From: Plotosus lineatus
Taxonomy: Eukaryota; Chordata; Actinopteri; Siluriformes; Plotosidae
NCBI GenBank assembly: GCA_024760905.1
Contig: CM045731.1
Span: 48,617,001-48,681,000 of the forward strand
Direction: 5' to 3'
DNA: 64,000 bases
Below the pieces are notes generated by a model. That model made no database searches, was not told where the DNA came from, and worked only from the letters and a program-made list of their open reading frames with translations. Below, piece after piece: positions 22,681 through 33,825 of the stretch. Each line of letters begins with the position of its first letter. Within the stretch, counting starts at the first letter, position 1. Both the position numbers and the translations under genes were made by a program.

Positions 22681-23050
22681 GCAGTTGTGGACTGGTGGTA
22701 AAGGGCACTGGATCGCTGATCCTAAGGTTGGAGGTTCGAGTCCGACTCTCCACAGGGTTGTCATCGCCTGCAACCCCCCCCCCCCCAAGCACTGTGTAGA
22801 TAACTGGGTTATCAAAGGCCGGCGATGTTTCTCACTGTCTATGGTGAGAGGTTCATGTAAAAGAACCATTGCTGACTTTTGTCAAGAGTAGCTGCATCGC
22901 CGTCAGCGTCTTTCTGCCCCTTGCTAAAGGATTGTGTCAGGAAGGGCATCCGACGTAAAAACCTATGCCAGATGATTCAGAATCAGATGATTTGTTGTGG
23001 CGACCCCTGAAAAAAAAAGGGGGAAAGCCGAAAGGAAAAGAAGAAGAGGA
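22681..23050 (+). mobile_element. SINE-A, RTE-type tail, second in same target
   Basis: Full-length copy between the duplication at 22667-22680 and a third copy of it at 23051-23064 (ggcttcacattaag). A C-run of about 18 lies in the body and the tail ends gccgaaaggaaaagaagaag. Confidence 0.92.
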
Positions 23051-23064
23051 GGCTTCACATTAAG

Positions 23065-23580
23065 TAATCAATGTAAACTATTTCTGCTCAGCATCTGTCT
23101 TTACTCCAGCACTGGGGGCGATGCACGAAGGATACAGATCCTCCATCTGTTACCACCACTCCGTTTTCTCTTCCTCTGTCTCATTCTTCATCGGGGACTC
23201 TTTTGTGGGTAGGTCTGTTTGTCAACACTCTCACTTCAGGTAGTGACATACTGCATGTACACATGTTTATCACATACTGAGAGGTATGTGCTCTCTGACG
23301 GTTCGGCATCCTGCATATGCAGACATTGTGTCTGGGTTGTGCTATAAGCTTTTACTTACTGCGCTGATAATGATAGCGAATAAGTAAGTGGCGCTGGGGT
23401 AATGCGGGAATTATAGGATTTTTGTACGTGCCAGGAACTTCATGAGCTCCGTGTCATTTGTTCAGACTGTCAACAATGCTGTTTGGGACTTTGCAATGAC
23501 AGTACTATAAAAGTATGATAAGTAGGCAATTACTTTATCATTTAAGAGACTAATCATAATTGAATCTAATTATATTCTGG
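23065..23580. other. No feature recognised
   Basis: No repeat, RNA gene or coding similarity was noticed in this stretch. Confidence 0.4.
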
Positions 23581-24140
23581 ACAGTGGTGTAGTCTGCGAT
23601 GACCTGGTTAGCTATCCAGGGTGTATCGTGCCCTGACTCGGAGTCAGCTGACATAGGCATCAGCCTCCCTGCGACCTAAATAGGATTAAACAGCTTTAAA
23701 AATGAATGACTAGAACAGTGGCAAGCATATCAGCCTCACAGCAAGAAGATCCCGGGTTCAAGTCCCAAACACAGGTGTGTATTTGCGGACCTTTCATGTT
23801 CTCTTTGTGCTTGCATGGGTTTTTGCGGCAGGTACTCCATTTCTGCAGACAGTCCAAAAATATGCATGTTCAACTAAATGGCTGTATAATGGTCAGGGCT
23901 TCTGCACTACAGCAAAAAAGGTTGTGGGTTCACAGCCCAGTTTTAGTGGGGATGTTTCGTCCCACACTCCAAACACATGCACATTTCTAAAAGGCTGTTT
24001 CAAATTGCGTGTGTGTGCATGTGTGTGCGTGTGTGTCTGTGTGTTGCCCTATGTTGGGCTGGCGAGCTGTTCAGGGTGTATCGGATATGATAGGCTCCAG
24101 CCTCCCTAATCGTATTAAGCTCTTCAGCAAATGAGTGAGT
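23581..24140 (+). mobile_element. SINE-B composite
   Basis: A tail fragment (23620-23705) is followed by a head and body from 23706 (acagcaagaagatcccggg). A second head-like start at 23880 is then followed by a TG-rich body and tail to about 24135. At least two copies are fused or nested. Confidence 0.65.
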
Positions 24141-24595
24141 GATTGTCATTTACTGGAACTCTGGGAGTGCTTCATGAATACACCCTGGATCGGGTGCTAC
24201 ACGTTCATCCTGAGATTTCTACGCTATGTTGTGTTAAATATAACGAGATAATTGTGTACACGTGACCGAAACCACCTGACACAAATTTAGTGCAAGTAAA
24301 CTGCTTTTGTTTTTATTTTGTTTTAATAAACTTATATTTAGATGTCGTGTCAGAGACTGTTTATTCATTTAAAGAAAATGAATAAGCTTTTGTATTGTAG
24401 ACTGGTTTTGCAAGTCATGGCATGTTCAAGGATTTGTTCAGGAATACAGTAAATAAAGCAATACTGATTAAAGAACTGATAAAAGGGAACTCCAGAAACG
24501 TAAATGACACACAATACCATTTTAAGACAGGTTGACCGAGGGCACTGTTTACTAAAAAGTGTGTTTGTTATTTAAAAAAAAAGTTTTTTACTTGG
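24141..24595. other. No feature recognised
   Basis: AT-rich, no repeat identified. Confidence 0.4.
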
Positions 24596-25190
24596 GAAGG
24601 CATGTTGGTGTAAAGGTTAAGAGCGCCGCCTCAAAGCAAGATGGTTCGAGTTCCAGGCTAGGACATTTCTGTGTCAAGTTTGCATGTTAATGCTGGTGTA
24701 GGTTTCCTCTACCTAATCTGGCTTGGGTTTTTACACCCGAGCCTAGTGGCTCATCAGGCCGGTGCTTATCCCCGGTTTCTGTAGCGTGAAGCAACCAGGA
24801 GTTCAATTCCTCCTGGATGGGACGCTAGTCCATCGCAGGTTACCTTCCCAGTATATTTTTACTGGTACCCATTTATACTGCTGGGTGAACAGAGGCACAT
24901 TTGTGGTTGAGACCTTGCCCAGGGGTCTTAGCACAGTGAGGGTCTCAGTGGGATTCGAACTCACAACCTCCTGATCATGAGCGCAGCACCCTAACCACTG
25001 TGCCACTGGTCCCACTCTATGTAATCTGGTTTCCTCCTAAATCCCAAAGACATGCATATAAGGCGCTTTGGCTGTTTTGTGAGAAATTGTCCCGAGTTTG
25101 GAATGTGAACAGTTGTGTGTGTTGGCCTTGTGGTGGTCTTCGAGCTCGATGTTGGCAGAGACCATAGAGTGGCTTGGCAAGTGACTGAGT
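24596..25190 (+). mobile_element. SINE-B split by SINE-C
   Basis: Head and body at 24596-24721 (ttggtgtaaaggttaagagc) and the remainder at 25017-25190 (ggtttcctcctaaatcccaa). The break matches the SINE-C duplication exactly. Confidence 0.8.
24722..25016 (-). mobile_element. SINE-C copy 1, nested in SINE-B
   Basis: The minus strand begins with a tRNA-like head (gttagggtgctgcgctcatg, gtgagttcgaatcccac) and ends near ggcttgggtgtaaaaac... at the left boundary. Target duplication ctaYSTAATCTGG at 24709-24721 and 25017-25029. Confidence 0.88.
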
Positions 25191-25197
25191 GAATAGC

Positions 25198-25595
25198 ACT
25201 GTGGTGTAGTGGTTAACACATCCACCTCACAGCAAAACGGTCTTGCGTTCGAGCGTTTCTGTGTGGAGTTGGCATTTTCTTACCATGACTGCACAGGTTT
25301 CCTCTGGGTGTCCGGTTTCCTCCCACAATCCAAATGCATGTACATTACACTGATAGATGTTCTAAGTTGCTCCTAGGTATGAGCATGAATGTTTTGTGTG
25401 AGCTGGCCATGCGATTGTCTAGCAAGTTGTTCAGGGTGTACCTGACCTTTGCTCAGAATAAGCCGAGATGAGCTTCAGTCTCACGCACCCCCCCCCCCTC
25501 CCCGGGCCCCCCCCTCCCCACCAACCCCCACCCCTACCACCTACTCCTAACAGGATTTGGCAAATGAGATAAATAACAATTGCCTATAGATGTGA

Positions 25596-25653
<58 letters not shown>

Positions 25654-25745
25654 GTCATACAACGGTCCAGTTAGGTGTTCAGGGTGTAACCTGCCTTTGC
25701 TCAGTGTCAGCTGAGGTAGGCTTCAGCAAATAAGTGATGAGTGAA
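25198..25745 (+). mobile_element. SINE-B copy with C-rich and TG expansions, plus extra tail
   Basis: Head (gtggtgtagtggttaacaca), body and tail to about 25570, carrying an unusual C-rich tract (25486-25535). A (TG)n run (25597-25651) and a second tail piece (gtaacctgcctttgctcagt) follow. Confidence 0.75.
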
Positions 25746-25904
25746 CACTGTATTTGATGTTTATTTATTATGCCTGGGAAGTGACTGGTCTCCTTTAAGA
25801 CAACAGTGATATTCTTTTAACAAACTGTTCTCAACTCTGGTTTGACAAATATCAAAAATAATACAGTAATACACAACCTGTCATTCATGATGATGGAATG
25901 TGCA

Positions 25905-26152
25905 CTACAAAACTGGCGAAGGCAAAGTACACCTTGAACAGCTTCCCAGACTATCTCAAGGCCAACACATACGCAGCTTCACACACATCCACATCTAATG
26001 TCCATATTTTTGGACAATGGGAGGAAAACCGAGGACCCAGAGGAACCCATGCAAGCACAAGGAAAACATGGGAACTCCACAAAAAAACGCCCAACCCTGG
26101 GATCTTCTTGCTGTATGGCGGACATGCTAATCAGTACACCACCGCCCCCACC
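25905..26152 (-). mobile_element. SINE-B copy
   Basis: Minus-strand body (cacatccacatctaatgtcc, tttggacaatgggaggaaa) through the head end gctaatcagtacaccaccgc. Confidence 0.75.
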
Positions 26153-26775
26153 TGATATTTAGGTTATTTTCTACAAAAAATCATGACACTACCCATTTGA
26201 GTAACGAAGTGGTCTTTCACAAAGCTTTGCGCTCTAAGGATTTTTGTTCTTTAAGGAACATATAATTATATACAGTATCTTTACATTTAATGTAATCTGG
26301 GTGCCGGTTCTCCTAAAAATAGAACTGGATATAACCACACATTCACACTGCCTACATTGATTTACTCACCTGACCACATTTTACTGAAATTCCTAAGTGA
26401 CATCATTTCTCTGAATGCCTGTTTAACAAACGCCACCAATGCCTCCACGGTAGACAAAAGTAAACTTACCGTATGTAGTTGTACGGTCCCAGTTTGTTGA
26501 CAGTTACCAGACCCGGGACCTTTTACTCCCTCTCTCTACCTGTCCAGCGTAATACAGAAAACGTGATTTCCACAGGAACAGAGGTGTTTTATTTCACCAG
26601 CAAACTCGATGTGTCATGTTTTTGATTTCAGCCTATGCTAATCAAGTTGTTATCCCAGATGATGTCAGGCAAGTTATCCTTCAAATGAATGACAGACTCC
26701 TCAGTAGTGCTTGGACAAGTCCTTCCTGTATGTCCCAGTTGTAATGAGTACTGCTGCACTGATACAGCTGATTTT

Positions 26776-26780
<5 letters not shown>
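26153..26780. other. No feature recognised
   Basis: No repeat or conserved coding sequence identified. Confidence 0.4.

Positions 26781-26823
<43 letters not shown>
26781..26823. repeat. (CT)n microsatellite
   Basis: Pure CT dinucleotide run. Confidence 0.95.
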
Positions 26824-26827
<4 letters not shown>

Positions 26828-27082
26828 GCGTGCATGCTCATTTTCATCCCTCCCCTCCCTTCCTGGTTCTCTGGGAGGAGATAGTTAAGACAGGTGCTCT
26901 ATGAAAAAAACTCTGCGGCATGAAATATTCAGGAAGATGAGTAGGGCATAATAATCTTCTTAGGTTTCTTTAAAGCTGCGGAGATAAGAGTGATTTGTTT
27001 TGAAGTCGTGTTCTTTTAACCCACCTCGGGTATAATTTACATACTTGCTTTTGTGAAAAGAAGAGGAACCAATAGATCAACG

Positions 27083-27330
27083 ATGCATCCATCCATCCAT
27101 CTATTGTCTGTGTCGATTATCCGTCAGAGTCATGGGGGAATCTCAAGTTAACTCCAGCTAGAAACGTTCATGGCCGTATTCACACCTATCAGAACATTTG
27201 AGCCAGTGTACCTGGTCCATGTATCTTTGGACTGTTGGAAACTGGAGTATCAGGAGGAAGTCCATGTGGGCAAGGGGAGGACCCTTTTGGCTACTGTGCT
27301 AACCATTGCACCATTAAGCTACCCAATCAT
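27083..27330 (-). mobile_element. Degraded SINE-B/L2-tail element
   Basis: Starts (catc)n, passes a minus-strand L2-type tail remnant and SINE body (tttggactgttggaaactgg), and ends near gtgctaaccattgcaccatt. Confidence 0.5.
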
Positions 27331-27414
27331 CATCATATCTTATCCCCGTAGGGTAGTGTAGCAATTGGTCTCTTCCGGAGAAGATTAACCGGGACGTGGG
27401 AACGCTTGCTACTT

Positions 27415-27633
27415 GTCCCCGGAAACACGCTGACGGCTTTGCAGCTACTCTTTACGAAAGTCAGCAATGGTTCTTTTACATGCCTCTCACCACAGTCAGT
27501 GAGAGACATGGCCCACCTTTGATAACCCAGTTAGCTGCACTGGAGGGACAGTGACAGCCCTGTGGGGACTCGAACCCCCAGCCTTAGGATCAGTGATTCT
27601 GCGCCCTATACCACTAGACCACCACTGCCCTGC
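27415..27633 (-). mobile_element. SINE-A head and body, tail absent
   Basis: Minus-strand body from aacacgctgacggctttgca to the head (accactagaccaccactgcc). The copy stops at the body/tail junction, so neither tail type is present. Confidence 0.85.
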
Positions 27634-27849
27634 AAGCTACCCAATAATAAACCAATAAGTTATACGTCTGGTGACAATACATGCAATCTGATTGGTTGAT
27701 TGTACAAGCAATAAATAACATATAGGCTGGTAGGTATCCAGCTGAACTGTGATCTCGAGCAACTTTCAGAGGGGCATTCGGTGTTTTTTTTTAAATAAAA
27801 GGTATCCAGGAAATATTTGTTCATCATGTTCTGAAAAGCTTAATCCCAA

Positions 27850-28770
27850 CAGTGTACCATGGGGGCTGGAGCCTCCCTGGATACACCCTGAACAGCTTGC
27901 CAGTTCATCGCAAAGCCAGCTCACACTCACATTCACACCATGGGGCAATTTGGAATGTGTATGCCTTTGGATTGTGGGAGGAAACCGGAGCACCCAGAGA
28001 AAGTTGAAGCAAGCAAGCAACGGGTGAGGATAGTATATGCCCAGATCATTGCCAGGCAATGCACCCACACCCATTCACAGACACACTCACACCTAGGGAC
28101 AATATGGAACAGCCATTTAGCCCAATGTGTATGTCTCTGGACTGTCAGAGGAAACCAGAGTACCTGGAAGAAAACACACAATCAGGTGGAATACGGGGAT
28201 CTCTCGCCACTTTGGGCTTCAATTCATGCGGCTTCAGTGCATCGCGTTTTTTTTTTTAAATATTCATCAAATTAAAAAATAATGAAATTAAAGAAGAATA
28301 GGGGGGAAATTAAGGAAAATGCTACAAAAACAAGACCAATATGCAAAAAAAAAAAAAAAAAACCCAAACAAGCAAAAACAAAAAACAACCCAAAACCCCC
28401 CATCAAAATTACTTACATTCTTATATGAGGTGCGCATCTGAGTGCGTGCACGCGCGTCTGTATCTGTGTGTATTTATATTTTATTTACATCTTATGCTTT
28501 ACTTTTGAATGTTTAATTGTTATTATAAGCATTTATAACATTGAATATGTATTTATTGATATTATATACACATATACATTTACGTATACATCAGTCAGTA
28601 GGAGGGTTGATCTTACTTTGCGGAATTCGGCAGTCATGGGGGGGGGGGGGAGTCTCGGTCCCAAATTAACCACGGAAAGTGAGGATCCCTGTACATGCAA
28701 ACTCCACATTGAATCGCCTGAGCATCTCCTTGCTGTAATGCGGATGTGCTAACCATTACGTCATGAATCC
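27850..28770 (-). mobile_element. SINE-B copies, the second split by a MITE
   Basis: One minus-strand copy at about 27850-28015. A second runs 28020-28193 and resumes at 28694-28770 (catgcaaactccacattg, gctaaccattacg) on the far side of the MITE 28194-28691. Confidence 0.7.
28194..28691. mobile_element. Tigger-like MITE, family 3, copy 3
   Basis: Inverted relative to the other two. Ends cggggatctctcgccacttt and aaagtgaggatccctg with TA at 28192-28193 and 28692-28693; A-rich centre; 498 bp. Confidence 0.88.
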
Positions 28771-28777
28771 ATTCTTT

Positions 28778-29106
28778 CATTCATTCATTTTCTGAACCAC
28801 TTAATTCCAATTAGGATTGCCTGGAGGCTGGTGCCCATGTCAGCCAAGGGTACATCCAGGCCATTCCAGAGCTAACACTCACACATTTATTATATTCACA
28901 CCCACACCTAGGGGTGACTTGGACCAGCCAGTTAACTAATTGTGCATGTTTTTGGACTGTGGGAGGAAACCAGAGTATCCGGAGGTAATCCACACAAGCA
29001 TGGGGAGAACATGCAAACCCCACACAGAAACGCCCGAGCTGGGCATCGAACCCAGGACCTTCTTGCCATGAGGCGGACATGCTAACACTACGCCACCGTG
29101 CTGCCC
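28778..29106 (-). mobile_element. SINE-B copy
   Basis: Clear minus-strand copy from (cattcatt) and gaaccacttaattccaatta through tttttggactgtgggaggaa to gctaacactacgccaccgtg. Confidence 0.88.
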
Positions 29107-30000
29107 CCTCTCATGAATTACTTTAATTAAATTCAAAGCTCGTAGGCCGAAAGGAGAAGGAGATATAAATACGGCTCAGGGTTGCTGTCATATCCTCGTC
29201 TCTGGTCTGGATCAGGAGCATAATGGTGCGTTATGCCAGAAAAGCAAAGTATGGGATTAGCCACTGGACGTGACAAGTAACCTCATGTGCAGCATCTCTC
29301 CTGGGGAAGACTAACACATAGCACTCATTGTCCTGTCTCTAACACAAATATATCTAGGACTTAATGCCTCAATGTTCACTTGCATGAAGTGATAGTACCC
29401 AGGAGTCCACAGTCAACTGCAAGTTGATTTTCAGAAATAACTCATTTACCTTCACAAGCACAAAAGGTTCATACCATATCTCCTGAAGCCTCTTTGTACT
29501 GAGATCTCAAGTCATCTTGAGCTAATCTGGAAAAAAAAAGAGGCATGTTTTATAGATGTTCTCACCAGTGGCCAGAAATAAAACCGACAGCTGTTTCCTT
29601 GGGGGGAAAACGAGGTTCCTCTGGTGATCTGTTTACTCCCCTGTATTTGGTAGTTAGGACGCTCATTGACCCAAAGCACACTTCCAGTATATCTTGACAA
29701 TATATTCAAAAGTCATTTGATAAGACAGTTTTCCAGGAAACGACACAGTGCAGGCTTGCGGACTGGGCTCCATTTCAAATGTCCATCTTAAATATCGGTA
29801 ATTTTAGAAACCTGAATCCCAGTGGCTCAGGAATAGGCCATCTTGAATGATTTGAGAGCTTAACTCATTATATTTTTGGGTTATGAAGAAAAAGAAGGAT
29901 GTAATCAAGTTGCATGATCTCAGAATACTTCTGTACACCACGGCTATAATAAACAAAATGCCATGATTGTTTTAATATTTAATCAGGTCAGGGTCATCGT
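29107..30000. other. No feature recognised
   Basis: About 0.9 kb without recognised repeats or coding similarity. Confidence 0.4.
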
Positions 30001-30200
30001 GAATCCAGAGTATAGGGGAACTCAATCATGGGTGGTATGCTGGTCCATCATGGGAATTATATTCCACGTACACATTTGTTCCCAATTTTGCGTCACCAGG
30101 CTATCAACTAGCATGTTTTGGGGAGGTGGAACAAACACTCAAAGCAAACATGCAGGGACATGGGAAGAGCACGCAAAACGTTCCATTGTGTCGAAACCAC
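30000..30200 (-). mobile_element. Degraded SINE body relic
   Basis: Remnants such as tatgctggtccatcatggg, agcatgttttggggaggtgg and gacatgggaagagcacgc match the generic fish tRNA-SINE body in minus orientation. Confidence 0.45.
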
Positions 30201-30292
30201 ATAATAGTACAACCTATATTATGATGGGATTAGACCTACGCTGACAGCCTTGTTTTTCTAGTATTGAAATTTAAGCAGTTCAAGTCCACTGA

Positions 30293-30500
30293 AGGCGGCT
30301 TGGTGCCACGGTGGACAGCACGTCCGTCTCACAGCAAGAAGGTCCTACTTTTGAGTTACCGGGCTCGGCTCCGGAGTTTTTGTGTGGAGTTTGCATGCTC
30401 TACCCTTCCATGCATGGATTTCCTCCTGCTAATCTGGTTTCCTCCGACGGTCCGAGAATATCCACATTAAGCACACGACTCTGGTTGCAAGTGTGAGAAG
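30293..30500 (+). mobile_element. SINE-B head and body, tail absent
   Basis: ggtgccacggtggacagcac and tctcacagcaagaaggtcct, then the body to ccacattaagcacacg. Confidence 0.75.
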
Positions 30501-30866
30501 TGAATTTTACACAAGCTTCGTCTGCTAGTTTTCCGAAGAGTGTTTTCTATTGGTAATGTTTATGTCGCCTATTGTGGTTGAATGTTGGCAGGGTACTGTT
30601 TTGTCTTTGTTCTGTGAATGCATCTGCTCTTTTGTTATGGATAGTGTTATGTGACAAGTAAGAATTTCATTACACACTGAGATGCCCATGAAAATAAAGA
30701 GCTTGTCTGACTTTGATTGCATAATATGCATGAATGAACTGGTGAGAGCCCACGCTGAAGACATGCACTCAACATTATGTTACACCACAACATATGATAT
30801 TCCAGGAAGGGTATGATGCCAGGATTTGTATTATGCATGAATGAAACACAGCAACAGAGGAATCTA
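30501..30866. other. Possible LINE 3' end relic
   Basis: gtgacaagtaagaatttcat and aaaataaagagcttgtctga (30650-30712) resemble the 3' end of a fish LINE. Too short to classify; nothing else is seen. Confidence 0.3.
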
Positions 30867-31027
30867 AACAAAAATTATCGGTGCACGGACATTTGCTCAC
30901 AGGACAAATGCTCACAACCTAAATGAAAAAACAGACATTTGCTCATAACATCTTTTTTCTTTTTTCTAATAAATGCATAATACACAAAGATCAAAATGTA
31001 TTCTAAAAATTCTTTATGCTTAGAAAT

Positions 31028-31346
31028 GAGGGTAAGTCTGTTGGGTTTTTACACCCGGGCCTAGTGGCTTAGCCTCGTCGCTCATTCAGGCCGGTACTTA
31101 TCCCCGGTTTCCGTAGCGTGAAGCGACCAGGAGTTCAACTCCTCCTGGATGGGACGCTAGTCCATCGCAGGTTACCTTCCCAGTATATTTTACTGGTACC
31201 CATTTATACTGCTGGGTGAACAGAGGCACACTTGTGGTTGAGACCTTGCCTAGGAGTCTTAGCACAGTGAGGGTCTCAGTGGGATTCGAACTCACAACCT
31301 CCTGATCATGAACGCAGAACCCTAACCACTACGCCACCGGCCCCAC
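31028..31346 (-). mobile_element. SINE-C copy 2, nested in TIR element
   Basis: Full-length minus-strand copy flanked by a perfect 13-bp duplication tatgcttagaaat (31015-31027, 31347-31359). Landmarks: ccgtagcgtgaagcgaccag, tcctggatgggacgctagtc, gggattcgaactcacaacct. Confidence 0.93.
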
Positions 31347-31387
31347 TATGCTTAGAAATACATAATGATAAATTAACTCATTGTACA

Positions 31388-31453
31388 TTAAGGTTACGGT
31401 TAGGGTTAGGGTTTAGGGCTGGGTTAGGGTTTAGGGTCAGGGTTTAGGGTTAG

Positions 31454-31485
<32 letters not shown>

Positions 31486-31626
31486 ATTTAGGGCTAGGGT
31501 TAGGGTTTAGGGTTTAGGGTTATGGTTAGGGTTTGGGTTATGATTAGGGTTAGGGTTTAGGGTTTGGATTAGGATTAGGGTTCAGGTTATGGTTAGGGTT
31601 AAGGTTTAGGGTTAGGGCTCGGGTTA
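31388..31626. repeat. Telomere-like TTAGGG/TTTAGGG degenerate array
   Basis: About 240 bp of mixed hexamers and heptamers (gggttagggttagggttta, ttagggttaggatt, with gggctgggtt variants), G-rich on the plus strand. It is interstitial, not a chromosome end: it lies between the arms of one TIR element. Confidence 0.92.
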
Positions 31627-31734
31627 AAATTGAACAATTTTTTTTCTGTTGTGAGCGAATGTCTGTTTTTTCATTTGGGTCGTGAGCATTTGTCCTGTGA
31701 GCAAATGTCCTGGAACAAAATTATCTTATGTGTG

Positions 31735-31868
31735 AGTGCAAATGGTTATGTGCTGGTCCTCAATGGTCTGATTGTGCTCTTCGGGGTGTACCTCGACTTT
31801 ACTAGCTATCAGCTGAGATGGGAGTCTCCATGCAACCCAAGTAGGATTAAATGGTTCAGAAAATGAGT
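31735..31868 (+). mobile_element. SINE-B tail fragment
   Basis: ggtgtacctcgactttacta, gtaggattaaatggttcaga and an aaatgag end. Confidence 0.7.
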
Positions 31869-32098
31869 TTATAACGGGTGAATGACTGTCCGGTAAATGC
31901 GAAATGCACCACAGGACATCAGAAGTCGGCTAAGGTAGACCAAGTGGTGCAAATGTCAGTTCGTATTCAGTAGAAGGTTTTTCTGCACACCAGAAATGTT
32001 CATGTGCACACCAGAGTGTGGATCAGACACGTTCTCATGAGGTCTGGATGTTTTCTCATGCGCAGAGATACTTTCTTAGTAAAACCAGATATGTTCCA

Positions 32099-32104
<6 letters not shown>

Positions 32105-32140
<36 letters not shown>
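32105..32140. repeat. (CT)n microsatellite
   Basis: Pure CT run. Confidence 0.95.
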
Positions 32141-32142
<2 letters not shown>

Positions 32143-32559
32143 TTTAAATATCCCATCCGGGAGTATGTAGCTGAACAATTTCTCATGGGGGGAAAATGTC
32201 AACACTGTATTACCTCTTGCTGTTACAAACCACTGATCCAGGAGACTCCTTACAAAAATACTACACATGCAGTGCAACGCTTCCAAAAAAAATAAACCTT
32301 ATTCTCTGATCATTTTGCATCATTGGAAAAAAAAAAAAAATTGTGTATGTTCATCTGCTGTACCTCCTGGTGGATCCTGAGGCATCGCCAGGCAAGACGG
32401 GATTTCCACATACCTGGAACACCTCTAAAAGGAGGCAACAGTCAGACACTACAATCTCACAACTAAAAACAGTGTGCCTAGCTCAGTGGCTGAGATGTCA
32501 CAGAGAGGGTGGGTCAATCAGCACTGAGTGTGTCGGTCATGTGACACACATTATGTCAC

Positions 32560-32781
32560 TTACTCGTTTGCTGAACCACTCAGTCCTCCTACTAGAGTTT
32601 TGAGGAGCCTGGCGTCTATCTCAGTTGATATGGGTGAAGGCAGCGTGTACTATAAAAGTTCACCAGATCATTGTACAGCAATATACAGGGATCCCTCACT
32701 TTCCGCAGTTAATTGAGACCAAAATCCCCCCGCGATCACCGAATTCCGCGAAGTAGGATCAACCCACCGGACTGACGTATA

Positions 32782-32823
<42 letters not shown>

Positions 32824-33420
32824 ATAGCAATAAATACATATTTAACGCTATAAATGTTTATAATAACAATTAAACATTCAAAAATAATGCATAAGATGTA
32901 AATAAAATATAAATATACTCAGATGCGCACCTCACAAAAAATGTAAGTAGGTTTGATGGGGTTTTGGGTTGTTTTTTGTTTTTGTTTGTTTTTTGTTTTT
33001 TGTTTGTTTGTTTTTTTTTTTTTTGGGGGGGGGGGGGCTTGGATAATTGGCCTTGTTTTTGTGTCATTTTCCTTAATTTTTCCCCCTATTTTTCCTTAAT
33101 TTCCTTATTTTTTTAATTCGGTGAATATTTAAAAGAAAAAATGCTATGCACTGAAGCCACATGAATTGAAGCGCGAAGTCGCGAGGGATCCCTGTACACA
33201 CAACCATTCACACTCACATCCACACCCAGGGTCAATTTGGAACAGCAAATTACTTAATGTGCATGTCTTTGGACTGTGGGAGGAAACTCGTTTCCAGAGG
33301 AAACCCACACAACCATGGGGACAATATGAAAATACCCGAACCTGGGACTCGGAACAAGGACCTAGCTTTTGCACAGACGTGCTAACCACTATGGCACCAT
33401 GCATCCCAGACACATTATAA
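32560..33420 (-). mobile_element. SINE-B split by a MITE
   Basis: The tail half at 32560-32685 (gctgaaccactcagtcctcc) and the body half at 33197-33420 (accattcacactcacatcca, ctttggactgtgggaggaaa) are separated exactly by the family 3 MITE. Confidence 0.8.
32686..33194. mobile_element. Tigger-like MITE, family 3, copy 2
   Basis: cagggatccctcactttccg at the left end and gcgagggatccctg at the right end, TA at 32684-32685 and 33195-33196; 509 bp with an (AT)n run and a T/G-rich centre. Same orientation as copy 1. Confidence 0.92.
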
Positions 33421-33486
33421 TAAAGAGATAATGGCACAGAGGGACAGAGTCGGGTGCCTTGTAAAGCATTACTAAATTGATGACGT

Positions 33487-33825
33487 GTGCTATGGTGGCT
33501 CAGTGGTGGCACTGTCACCCCACAGAGCAAAGGCTCTGCATCAAAATATTGTCCAAGAGTGTTTCTGTGTCGAGCTCTGTTGCTTGTATGGGTTTTATCT
33601 GGGGACACTAATTACCCCAAGTAGTTCAATAACATGAACTAGCTGGTCGAAATTGCCTGTAGGTGTAAATCTGAGTGTGTGTCGTTGTTCGTGCCATTAT
33701 TACCCTTGCTGTAGAAAAGCAACCTGTTCAGGGTGTACACCGCCTCTCACCTGAAGTCAACTGGGATTGGCTCCAGCTTCCTCTGCTGCCCTGATGGAAA
33801 AGCAGGGTATATAATGAATGGGATA
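33487..33825 (+). mobile_element. SINE-B copy
   Basis: tatggtggctcagtggtggc head, body and ggtgtacaccgcctctcacc tail in plus orientation; diverged. Confidence 0.65.

Larger units (their letters stand above)
30880..31716. mobile_element. TIR element with telomere-like core
   Basis: Left arm 30887-30949 and right arm 31649-31713 are inverted repeats of about 65 bp (ggacatttgctcacagga; aaatgaaaaaacagacatt). Flanking copies of aaaattatc at 30871-30879 and 31717-31725 suggest a 9-bp duplication, or up to 12-13 bp with the A-run. Inside are a SINE-C insertion and a TTAGGG/TTTAGGG array. No transposase ORF. The superfamily is unassigned; a 9-bp duplication would fit Mutator-like elements. Confidence 0.8.

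Noticed and set aside
31388..31626. Chromosome end or ancestral telomere fusion
   Set aside because: The array is degenerate, mixes TTAGGG with TTTAGGG and lies between matching inverted arms with a putative target duplication. A mobile element explains it better.
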